Positions 13,433-26,600 of a stretch of 64,000 nucleotides of DNA are shown one piece after another. The stretch lies in NCBI GenBank assembly GCA_014155875.1, contig JACEFZ010014485.1, forward strand, positions 266,501-330,500. The letters run 5' to 3'. How positions within the stretch are numbered: position 1 is the stretch's first letter; each line of letters starts with the position of its first letter. A program made the position numbers and the translations under genes. The DNA comes from Cepaea nemoralis (taxonomy: Eukaryota; Mollusca; Gastropoda; Stylommatophora; Helicidae). A model generated the notes under the pieces. That model was not told the origin of the DNA. It did no database searches and saw only the letters and a list, made by a program, of their open reading frames with translations.

Positions 13433-14490
13433 TAAGATCCCCATGGACTCTATTACTCCCTTTATTTCCTCTGTCCATCGATTACATGGTCGGCCTCTTC
13501 TTCAGCTTCCATTTAGTCTGTACATCATTGCTTGTTGTGGTATACTGTTAGTTGGTGGCCTAGTTATGTGGCCGAACTTTAACTTGCTATTTTCTAATAA
13601 AATCTAGCGCTATAACTAGTATAACCCCCTCTTTACTTTAATTCTGATTTCATCATTTCTAATTTTCTTTCTTCTTCATTCGTTGAGAGTTCTCAGAACC
13701 TCATTTTCGTTGTTGTAATTTTTCTTCTCTTATTCTATCATTGTCCAGGTCTGGCATTGGTAACATAGAGTTGGTAGGAAGATTGTGTTGTAAAGTGCTT
13801 TCTTAGTAACTATTGATACGTGTTTGTTCTTTAGTATTGGTGCTATTTGTCCAATTAGTTGGTTTGCCTTATTGCATCTATTTTCAATCTTGTCTTATGA
13901 TATTATACTTCCTAAGTACTCGAAGATCTTTACTTGTTTCAGGGGGTGTTCTTTTAGATGAATATTTGTTGGTTTTTCTTCGTTGGTTATAGTCATTACC
14001 TCTGTTTTATTGATGCCAATTTTCATGTTGTATTCCTTAGACACTTCGTGTAGGCTATTTATGTGGACTTGTAATTATGCTTCTGAGTTTGCTATTCAGG
14101 CTTGATAGTCCACAAATAGTTCTTTAATGGTATAATTTGCCATTGTATTTACAGTACAAACCGCTTAAGGTGATCTAGGATGTGACGAGTTTCTGTTGTG
14201 AAGAACAATATTGTATTGTACGTTGTAAATGCATTACTATATGCTTGAACTCTTATAAGAGGAATTACTGATAAGAAGAACTATTTTTGTTCCCATGTGA
14301 GTTCGCCTTATCAGGTCTGCACTGTATATATCAAGGGAGAGAAATTACAGAAAATCAACAGTTTTGAATATCTAGGTCACTGCTGACAGACAATGGAACT
14401 GTAATGATAGAAATTAAAAGAATAAACACTGCTCCGCAGAGACTAAAGTAATTAAATCATGTATGGACAGGAAAATATAGAACAATAGTT

Positions 14491-14532
<42 letters not shown>

Positions 14533-14579
14533 AGTTAAGTAGGTAGGTAGGTAGGTAGGTAGGTAGGCAGGTAGATAGG

Positions 14580-14621
<42 letters not shown>

Positions 14622-17600
14622 CTGTACCAACTACAGGGCAAAGGGTCATCACCATAATGCTCCGTTCCTGTACCAGTGAATATCACACAAAATGCCCCAT
14701 GTGAAGAGTGGAACAGACAGCAGCACTGACAACTCAACAGCACGCACCAGTACATGCATAAGACCACTGCCAGAATGCCAACACAACAGTCTGCCATGAA
14801 AATTGCAGTTCCTCGTCGATGGAAGTGGCAGTCACTAGAAATACATCAGATTCACACACATTACTGCATAATACAAAACTAGCTTGTTCAGCAACCGGCT
14901 GCCACCATTTACTGAACAAGCAATTCACAATACATACAACTGTTGATAAATGTAAAAGCACTCCACATGAAATTCACAGCTCACAGTGTTGCTCCAAGCA
15001 CTCAACTCAGTAGCTGGGCGACGGAACCATAACTAGAACAATAAAAGTCAGAGAATTCTAAGTATGCCAGTGATTTGGAAGCAGATTCTCCTGTGCATGT
15101 TTTTTCAAGCAATGGTATGAATGTCGGTTGTTCAGAAAGCAATGGCAAGCTACTGCCCAGAAACTTGAATTGTAAATCAATAACAGCCAAGCAATGCTGT
15201 TGTTGACTGTGATGTCCTGTAAAGTAACATGAACTGGAAAAGTGAAGAAGAAAAAGGTCAGATCAAAGCTGTTTTCAAGATGTGATCGATAATTTATACA
15301 CAACATCAACAGAGGCAAGATGACTGGCTTATGAAGGAGAGGAATTTCAAAAGTGTTATGGGGAAATGTTCTGAACAGAACAAGCCATTGGATGATGATT
15401 TTACCAATGTTCAAACTGAACTGACTGAGTTGAGTTGAATTGAGTCATGAACCGAAGTCACAGCACTTGGGACATTCCCATACGTGCTCCGTCCTCATCT
15501 ACAACAGCCAGTGAAGAGTCCCAATACTTGTGGTATCAGTTGCAGTCTGATTATGTGTTTGTCTGGACTTTGATTATGTGTCTGTCTGGACTTTCCTCAG
15601 AGTCTATCTGTTCTCCTGCACTAGACACATGATCCCAAAAGACCCTGACCACGTCTGCCTTATCATGCACCAATACACCACCGAGAGGTGCAGACCCATC
15701 CAATCTGTCCGCCTGCTCGTTTCCCACCACACCAGCATGTCCTGGGGGTAAAATCTGAAGATGACATCGAGCAAAGAACATGCACTCCAATGAACTGATT
15801 GAATGATTGCTTTATAGATTTCTTGATTGGTGCTACAGAGTTAGTGCACTGTACTGGAAGCCTCCTCGTGTGATCTGTAACAGGAGCCTGGAGCAGTGAT
15901 GGAGGTATCCTTGTTTTATGGGAGGAAAAAAAGAGTGTAAATGACAAGAGGATTGACTTAATCGCATCAGTCTCTGTCCACAGGATGGCCAGCCAATTAT
16001 GTCAAACAAAGCATGAACACCATAGCTCCATCAACGACCCTCAGGAGTCTGTGAGAAAATTGCTCTTGTCAACCGAATGTTGAAGTCTGGATTTGAATCC
16101 TCAACCTTCGGATTGTGAGGCAGGCAGTGTAAGCACTTCACCATGGATACTTCCTTGTTTGATTAAAGTGATCGTTGATTGACTCCGTCAAATAATCATC
16201 TTCATATAATTCTGAAACAGATTCACAGCAAATATTAACGTAACATCTACAATATTAAATTTGTGATATGTTTTTTTCTAACCTCTTTCAGATGATAAAA
16301 AATACATGTGCAAAGACAGATGCAGCGTCAGTTTTGTGGACCTCATGTGTGGCTCCAAAAGGAAAAAATTCCGACAACTAGTTCGTCACAACAGAAAATC
16401 TCTTGCTGACAGCTGAGTTTGACCTACAGTTGAACTCACTGCGTCTGTCAGGTGACATACGCCATGTTGATTAGAAAGATTTACATTTGTCTCCCATATT
16501 GTGAAAATGCCCTATTTGTACCAAATTAATTCATCGTCATCTTTATCATCTTTGACTTTTGCAGTCCAGCATCGTGGGAAGGATTACTTGGCACTCCAGC
16601 GACCAATGGGTAGCACTGCTTAGTGTCCTTCCGTGTGATTGTACAATTTCTTTGATGTCATCAATCCATTTCCTTCTCAGGACGTCCTCTTGCTCTCATA
16701 GCAGATGTTTTTTTAATGTAGGGCCCAGTGCTGATAGCTGATGGTGTTGTATTCTAACGAGATGGCCGAACCATTTGATCTTCTGCCTTTCAATATATGT
16801 GGCACAAGGTGTTGATCCCACTGTCTGTCTGATAACATAATTTCTTACTCTGTCTCTGATAGTTATATTGGCAGCTCTCCTCAAGCACCTCATCTCACAG
16901 GTGTTGATCTTGTGTAAATGTGATTTGGATAATGTCCAAGTTTGACTGTGGTAACAACCGTGATGCCCTAAATATTGTCATGACATACCAGACATACCAG
17001 TCATGACATACCAGTGATTTGGTATGCTGATGATACAGTATTACTATCCACATCACAGAATGGCATAGAAAATGTAATAGCCTCAACCCAATTGAATAGT
17101 GAAAATCACAACTTATATCTTAACATAACAAAAACAAAGATAATGCATACAGATAAAACTACTATGGAGAAAGACAGAACTTTAAAAATTAGAGTTTTAA
17201 GAGCATGCAACTTTCCCATTGCAACATACGAGACCTGGACACTTACTAAATAAGCTGAACAGCGCATAAATGTCTTTGAATATAAATGCTACAGACGAGT
17301 TCTAAGAATATCTTGGGTAAAGAAAAGAACAAATTCATCCATACATCAAGAGCTGAATATTGAAGAAGAGCTGAATATTGAAGAAGGTTGGCTATTAAAG
17401 ATGATAAAACAAAGAAAATTGAAATATTTTGGTCACTTGAAACGATGGCTGTAGAAATGTGGTTTCTGAGGAAAATGCAAAGAATACCATGGACAGCCAG
17501 AAAGACCAATGAACAAGTCCTTCAAAAAACAAACGATTAGAGACATTAGACGCAGACAGTCAAAATTTTTTGGGCATGTTATGAGAAGAAATGGATTGGA

Positions 17601-20600
17601 GAACTTGGTGACAACTGGTAAGATCGAGGGGAACAGACCAAGAGGAAGACCTAGAAGCAAATACCTGGATGGCTTGGCCACATGGCATGGTCGAGACAGG
17701 AACACGGAGCTGATCCACGACTCTGGTGATCGAGTGAGATGGCAAAACATGACCGCCCACGCTTACCAGCATGGCACATGATGGATGGATGGAAACGTCA
17801 CAAAAGTTTGGAGAGAACATTAATGGAGGGGTATATGCCTGGGAAGAGAGGAAGAGGAAGGCCAAAGAGAAGATGGGTACAGGATGTGGCGGATGATTTC
17901 CAGATGGGTGTATCAGACACAGGACATCTTTCTTATGATTGAGAGGTTTTCTGGAAGGTTGTTATGGGAGCGAGGTTCTGCAAAGGACATGCTACTGAAT
18001 GAATGAATGAGCAAAGGGTTGGTGTGAATATGCTATTTATTATCTGTTGTTTTGCAGACATGGATATATTTGGATGTTTCAGTATGAGTGATAGTTGGTA
18101 TGAAAGCGCACTTGCTTTTTGACATCTGATTTCTATTTCTTTGTCTAATCTGCCATCTTCTGTGATCATACTTCCAAGATATTTGAATTCTTTAGCTTGT
18201 TTCAGAGATGTGCTATTTATCAGTCTATTCAGTGGACCATTGTGAAATATTCACATGTACTGTAATTTATCACTTACATCACTCTCACTGTCATCAACTT
18301 TTGCAGGAAGCTGTGATATCGTCTGCACTGCCAAGCGCAACTTGCAGATCCTCAACAGAATGCTCCAGAAATTTAAACGTGCTGTCCGACATCAAAAATA
18401 TTCAGTAAGGTACATATTTGCTTACTTGTGTAATAGTTGTTCATATGTGTTATATATTATATGTTAAATGTTATATGTTACTTAGAGTTGACAACTTTGT
18501 ACTCCACATCTGTTTGGTCTACATTAGCAGACGTAAAGAGCATATCTGCACACTGTGTGATACAGTAATTAGTTAGGAATGAGACAAGTCAGCTCGCCAG
18601 TTCATCTAGTCTGAGAATTGAGGTGGAGACAGTCACAGTGGCATTCTGCTGGCTGGAAGACAAATAGCACATGCATGTAGTGGTTGTAATAGACTCGCAG
18701 AGTATGATGAGAAAAGTGAAAAAGCATGCTTCAGCAGAGTGATGGGCTTCCATTCAACAATCAAAAATTGAGAGCATCTGTTGGATTTTTTCCCCAAGAC
18801 ATGCTGGTGTGGTGGGAAATGAACAGGCGGTCTGCAAACACTGGGTGGGTTATTGATGCTTGATAAGGTAGTTATGATCCGGGCCCTTTAGGATCATGTG
18901 TATAGTGTGGAGGAACAGAAATCATCATGGCCTGGAGAGAATGGTGCTGCAGGCAGTGACCAGAGGATCTGGTCAACGCTCAGGGTTCCGAGGAAAGGCC
19001 AGACGGACACATAATTAGACTGCTACTGGTACCATTAGTAATGGGACTCTTCGCTGTCTGTTGAACGTGAGGATGGAGCAAGTATAGGAATGTCCGTGTG
19101 CTGTGATGTTAGTTCTTGACTCATCTCATCTCAACCCAACTCATCTCAACTCATCTCATCTCATCTCAACCCAACTCATCTCAATTCAAGGCATAGAAAA
19201 GGGCCCTATGTTTATTTATTATATGGCAAAAAAATCTGCTCAGCTGTCTAGCAATCTGAAAGTCAAACTGAGACCATAAAAATGTAGGTATACAGAGGAA
19301 AGGTTGTATTTCGCTGAAACTTCTTCTCCTTCTTCTTCGTTTCTCTTTCAAGGGAAACTCATCACACCCATTTGTGCACCTCTAAAATCAGTGTGTCCCA
19401 CTTCAGCATGTATTTGTGTCAAGTTGTTTTCCTCTTAACAGATTCCATTCCAGGTCACGGGCTTTATCTAGCCAATTTTGCCAGGGCCGTAGCCTTAAAG
19501 CCTACTCTTTGTGACTTCCAGCTGCAGTGGGATTTCTGGGCCACACAACTTGTACACAGAAACCTCCAATTTTTCACTCTTATCCACGAAGGCAGGGTAT
19601 CTGATTTCCCTGCGCAAGATATCAGAGGGGTGTGTGATATCATTAGATACCAATAATTCTTGGGAAACTTCCCTGTCCTTTGCAGGGATCAAACCCGGTG
19701 CCTTCTGATTCTGGACTGGACCATGCAACCACTCAGCCACAACTCTACCATGTTTCATGGAAACAAAAGCAGTCAAATACAGATGTCTGAGAGAGGCTGG
19801 GAATTTGTTTCTTCTTCTTTTGTTCACTTGAAATTTGTCTATATCTGCTGTCTCTTGTATGAATTTAACTGTCTTTTTAGTTCACTCAGTGGCCCATAGA
19901 GTTTATCTTCCACTGTTGTTTCTCTAGGCCAGAAGGTTTGCCTAGTGTCACGGAAAAAACTGCAGTTTAGTGATTCCTTGATAACACACATATTAAAATA
20001 CAAGGAAGAAGGAGGGTTAACCATTGTGTACTTCATTCTGAGATGAGGACGAATAAAAGATCATTGACCGACAAATATGAAGATAGGATACAGGTGTTCG
20101 TAAAGTTCATTGCTTGACGATCTGACCGGACACGGGAAACGGTACGATCGCGCTGGGGGAAACTTCGACACCGGACAAACACAGCGGGAGACGGTGATCA
20201 AAGAAATAAGAACTCTTTGATGGGCGACGAATGATGAGCGTAGGGGAATAGCGGAGAAGACGAAGGAGACACGACACGGAGCGCAATTAACACTACGTGA
20301 TTTCACCGCTTTTTGATGGGCAGGATACGGCAAATTTGATTGTAGATCAAACAATCAACGGAGGATTGGACACTTGTTATAAATAGTAGCAACTGGGGTT
20401 GCTAGTTAGTGTGTGTTCCAAACTGGGCTGAATGATCTATGCCTCCTGAGTGGGGAAAGAAATACACGTCCCTAATGGTTTAAAGAAGATGGGATATTAG
20501 TGTGTTATTCGCTAGTGTATTTCGATTCCAGGAGGATAAGTGCATATATAAGGTATTAATACTTTAGAGTAATAGTTAGCATAGGCAAATAGATGTGTGA

Positions 20601-23600
20601 GCATAGCGTTTACCATTGCTTTCTATTAGTGAATAGTTTAGACTTTAGTGAATTCTGCTGTTTATGTCAGAGTAGTCTTTCGGAAGCTTTTCATTACGGC
20701 TGGAGAAAGACAATCACATAAACAGTAATATGAAGCAGACTTAAATCACCTGATCTAATGTTTATTACCCAGGTTCCACTACACAGCCAGACATATCAAA
20801 GAAGATAAACCAGTACATCTCTTGTACAGAGAAAGCAGTGTTGATAATAAAGGAAAGAACATTCACTTTAATCAGTCACTTCACAGGTGCAGTGAAAATA
20901 TGTCACTATAGCAAAGTCAACCTAAACAGTCAATAAGAGTGGGTGACATAACGAATGCCAAGAAATATGTTTTGGTGAACTTCAGTGAAAGACCTTTATT
21001 CAAGCAGAACAAATAGGCTAACATATAATGCAATTAGGTAATCACCTAAAAGAAACATTGAAGAACACGAGAACATTTAACATAGAAATAGACATTTATA
21101 TACAGTGATGATGTGTATTCAGTGGTGGACTATACTACCTTCCAAAACAGGACATATCTGAACTTCAGTGACTTACCTTTATTGGATTATGTTTCTGATG
21201 ATAAGACATTGACAATTGTTTTCAATAATTGGATTACGTCCAGACTCAAGCCGGAAAGGAATATCCAGGGTGAGATCGTTCCACTTCTATGTGTGATGTC
21301 TGATGTTTTGGCTCTTTGATAAAGCTAGAGAAACTACGAAGACTAACGTCTAAATGTCCTATCTTGCACTCACATTAGCAGACACTAACAACTACATCTA
21401 CACATTCAATACGTACAACTGACATAGTTTTCAACAATAAACAGGTTATTAATTGTTGGAGGAAACTCTTGTCAGGGTATGTTATGAAGGCTTGTGAGGG
21501 AGATAGAGAGAGAGATATAGTGTATGGAAGACAGAAGGGAGGAGTGTAGACAAAAGTCATTCAATAGTTCCAATAGTAGAAAGATATTAAAAGTGTACTT
21601 GTCGAATCCACTTTCCTCCAGGGACGACGAGTGACACCTAGACATGTTTTAATCTGGGCAGTCTTGGAGTATATGATCTGCTGTCTGCGACACCAATCCA
21701 CATGTACACATGGCTGAGTCACCAATCTTGAATTTTGTATACATGTGCTTGCATAATCTAGTGTATCCTGTTAGAGGCGCAGACTAATGATTTGTTCTGG
21801 TTTGTCCATAAAGAGGTGATCATCTTGAGCTGGTGTTGGTAGCTTTCTGATTGATTTGATCATTCTTTTCTTTTGCTGGTATGTAACAGGCACATCAGAT
21901 TGTTCTTCTATTGCTCCTTCCTTGGCTAATCAATCAGCTCTCTTGTTTCCAGGAAACTCCACAGTGAGAGGGTATCCACTGTGTGGTGATCTTACGCTGG
22001 CTGCCTAGTTCAGATAGTAGGCTGGGTAGGAACAAGAATTCATTAAATACAAGTTAAAGTGAAATATTTCAGCCACATTAAAATACATAAAACTCTTATA
22101 ACACTATACTGGATGGAAAAGTCACAGGCAGGCAATCAAGAGGTAGTCAGCGATACAAGTGAGAAGATATCAAATCAAAGATGAACCCCACTCTGAGTAT
22201 ATAACCACGACGAGAGACAGACAGTGCTGGAGACCCATTACAGCCAGCTATCATTGTGGAGATGGTTTGATTTATTGGTGGATTGATTGATTGATTGTGA
22301 TAGTTTACTCTTGAGTAATGCACTGAGACACCTTCATTCGGGCATGTTTCCTAAGTGACTCAATGAGTATGCTCTGGAAGATAGAGATGGGGTAGGTCCG
22401 AAGACAGTAGTTGTCTCTGGAGCGGTCACAGCTGGCAAAAATTAATTTCATTTTCATGCCAGGGCATGTGAGTGTACAAGGAAATGAGCAGGATGACAGA
22501 CTTGCAGGTAAGGCCACAGTGGAGGGCGGACGAGCCATGGACCGGGCTGATATTCTGAATGCTCTACGAGAAGTAAGTCATTTGCGAGAACCAAGTTATG
22601 ACTGTGAATCGACAACCAAGGTTAGACTGCAAGAACTGCAAGTTAAAAGAGGTGTGGCCAAACAAAAACACTACGCAGGAAGCCAAAGAAGAGTAATAAA
22701 CCAACACAGAACTAGTGTCATTAGGTGCTACATGCTGCTAGTTTTACTGAGGAGGGGATCCGAGCACTTATGGACTGAATGGTTCGATGTGCAATGATCT
22801 GTCAACTAACTAACACACTGAGATAAAAGATTTACTGTTATATATTTGTTCGCAAGTATCTTTTCTAATTTAAAAAAAAAAATTTTGCACCTGTTTTATT
22901 TTCTTCCCCTTATCTGATAATCCTATGTGTCTAATTCACTACTGCAGGATCCAGGGAAAGGTTAACTTCCTCTGGTTCCTTATATTGTTAATAATCATCA
23001 AAAGTGGATTTGTACTGGACTTTTTTTTTACCTACAATGCAGTCACAATACCACCAAACAACTCATCCCCAAATAGGAGACAGCAAGGTCAAAAGATATT
23101 TCAGCTACATTAACTCTTTGACGTCTGCACTGCATTTATAAAACCAAAGAATAGTTACACCGTAAGATACAAATTTTTTGGCATGTTATGAGAGGAAATA
23201 AACTGGAGAATTTGGTGACAACTAGCTTGGACCAAATAAAAAGTAGATTTGGACCAATTGAAAAGTAGGTTTGGACCAAATAAAAAATGGTTTGGACCAA
23301 ATAAACAGTAGATTTGGACCAAATAAAAAATGATTTGGACCAAATAAACAGTAAATTTGGACCAAATAACAAGTAAATTTGGACCAAATAAAAAGTAGGT
23401 TTGGACCAAACCAAAAAATAGGTTTGGGCCAAACAAAAAGTAGGTTTGGACCAAACAAAAAGTAGGTTTGGACCAAACAAAAAGTAAGTTTGGACCAAAC
23501 AAAAATGGATTGTGGAAAATGGGAAGTAGTGGTTTGTCATAGCTATGACTTAAAAGTTGTTAATATGATAGCAGACATTTATTACATATAACATTAAAGG

Positions 23601-26600
23601 GGTGCATTAGGAAAACTGCTGTATATAATTCCATGGCAGATACTGGGAGTCGCTTCAGATGATTAATCATCCCATGTCACTTAATTGGTTAGTGGTCTCT
23701 TATGACATGTATGGTAGGTTAGTGTTACTATTTGATGGTTTCCTTATGGACCCTGGTAACACACGGGCGTGCTTCTTGTCTTCCGGGATGGGCATACTCA
23801 TCACCACTCCCCAATTTCTTCATCATATTAATTAACTCAAACAGTGGGGCTCATACAACATCCATCTTCAACAGAAGCAACAACAACACACAATCATTTT
23901 TGTAATAATGCACTGTATTGCCAAGAGTAGACAACTCAGAAAGATAGACAACTGCAGAACTGGTATAAATAACCATTGGAAGTAGACATTCTACAATTCT
24001 GATTCATCTCTCATTTCTGAATGTTTTACCAATTTCGGGTAACTTTTGGTGCAACAGATTAAAAGTACTGAAAAACTGTCCTGAAAGATTTAACTCTCAG
24101 TTCCAAATGTTTAATCAGTGTTTGATCATGTTTGGTGCAGCAGGTTACAAGTATCAAAGAATCTTAAGACCCCTCCGATGTGTCTCCGCCTGGTAGAGGG
24201 GGTTTGTGTGTTCCAGAGACCGCAAGAGCTATGCCGACGGTCTCCCATGTAACACGGGTCAAGAGATAGGAAACAAACGAAGAGAGACACAAATCCGCTG
24301 CCTTTTAGGTAGACTGGAGATAATCTTCTTCTTCCTCTTTGCGTTCATCCGGAGTGTTTTTTCAGATGTGATTGTGGTGTGTTGTTATGCACCCTTGGGC
24401 CAACTCATCCAACTTTTGCGTGCGTTTTTGACAAGGTTAGCATTCCTGGGGGACTCTCACTTTTGTGGTGCAGTCCACATCCCAGCTGGTCAAGTTGGAA
24501 CGGTTGAATGCTTCACATTCAGCCCTCATTGGAAGGCAGGGACAGTCCATGGGCATTCTGCGCCATCCAAGGAGGCTTCCATAATTACAGAGCCGACACA
24601 TAGCACTTTGATGCTGGGCTCACTCTGGGAATCGCCATGTCCTGCTCATGGCTGCTTTAATTCCCCACTTCAATATATTGGGCATTTCATTTGTCATGGG
24701 CCGTTCCCGCATAAACCAGACCAGTCTGCAGATGGTATCTGCTCAGTGAGTTTTCAATTCGGACATGTGCTTGTCGTTCTGCCCGGGGACAATATAGTCA
24801 GAGCTGTTCCAGACACGAGGGGCATTTGGAAAACTAGGTAGTCAGAGCTGTTCCTAGTACGAGGGACAATCGAAAAACTAGCTAGTCAGAGCTGTTCCAA
24901 ACGTGAAGGACATTCGGAAGACTAGTTAGTCAGAGCTGTTCCGACCATGAAAGACATTTCACTCGGACGTTTATGCATCGTGCCTGTTTTATTTGCACCC
25001 TTAGGCTAGCACATCCAACTTCAGCTGGCATTTTTACTGGTTTGCCTTCCCGGGGTTTCAAGGGAACTTACTGTTGTGGTGTCGCCCACATCTCAGCTGG
25101 TCAAGAATGGTCAAAGACATCACGGTCAACCCTCAAAGGACGGCAGGGGCAGACCATGGGCATTCCCCGCTATTCAAGGAGGCTTCCATAGTTGCAGAGC
25201 CGGCACATAGTGCTCTGAGACTGGGCTCACCCGAGGAATCGCCATGTCCTGCTCCTGGCTGCTTTAATTCCTCACTTCCGTGTATTGGGCATTTCGTTTG
25301 CCACTGGTTGCTCCGCACACAAACCAGGGACGGACAGTCTGCGGATGACATCCACTCATCAAGCTTTCGCTTCGGACTTCCACGTAATGGATTCGCTAAC
25401 CAAATGTTCCATTTCGTGTTAATGAAACGTTTCCCACCTTTGACTATGCTCATTCTATATGAGTATAGATACAGACTTTCACGTAACCATTTTGTGTGGC
25501 TGGGGCACTTTTTCTACCTTTAGAGCCTGCTCACGAGGTAGGCTACATGTGCTGCCGGTTCAGCACCTTCCCTCCGTGCATTGGTGAGCATGTAACGGCC
25601 AGGCCCTCTCATCCAGGAACCCCTCATATCCCACAATTGAGAGCCTTCAAACAAGTGTCTGTGCTAAGCATGTAGCGTGCTCAGCATCTCATCTCCATTT
25701 TAAGGTGGGTGATTCTCCACCCGGCTCTCACAACTGAAGGTTAATGGCTTAGAGGCGTTCAGCCATTTCCATCAGCTGGGAACCTTAGAGTATTTGTTTC
25801 TCTGTGTGACCAAAAATTAGCAGCATTGTGCGCCTGATTTAAACTTAGACTGCTATCCCCAGTCTTCCTGTAGAGCAGCAGGTTGAGTCTCTCTTGGTCT
25901 GGCCCCTACCCCAAGACCTGTCCAACATGTAGTTGTATTTCCGTCAGCATAGCTCTTTGGGTCACTGGGACATGCAAGGCCCCCCCCCACCGTGGCAAAG
26001 TGGAGACACATTGGGGGGAGGGGGGGGGGGGTTACTGGAGTCAGTCAAAGGCTAGGGACCAGATGAAGAGAGACACAAATCCACTGCCTTGTAAGTAGAC
26101 TGGGGACAGTTAAAGGCTAGGGACTAGATCAAGAGAGACACAAACCTGCTGTCTTGTAGGTAGACTGGGAATAGTCAAAGGCTAGGGAAAGTAAACCCAA
26201 ATAAATGCTTATGGAAATTGTATGTACCAAGCCACAGGATTGATGAAACAGTACAACCAATTCAGTCGATGATGTCACTCCCATGAAAATCGTATCCTCT
26301 CAGTAATAAATGTGTTACTATGTTTTAGACAATATAAAATAAAACAAAGTCATGCAGCCTTACAGAACATAATTACGGAAAAGAAAAGACGTTGCAGTGA
26401 CTAGCCTTCATCAGCAAATAAACACACAAAACACAACACATAAACATGAGGAAGACACAGCAGTGACTACATTAGATCTTGATAACCAAAGGAGAAGGAT
26501 GGAAAGATTAACCAAATGAGAACAATGAAAAGAAAATGAAAACATGAACAAAATGTGCCACTTTTCTCAGAATCTCAGACTGTAAAACTCACATGAATCT

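Noticed and set aside
13180..13607. Frames across the (TA)n tract
   Set aside because: Tyr/Ile dipeptide strings from a microsatellite.
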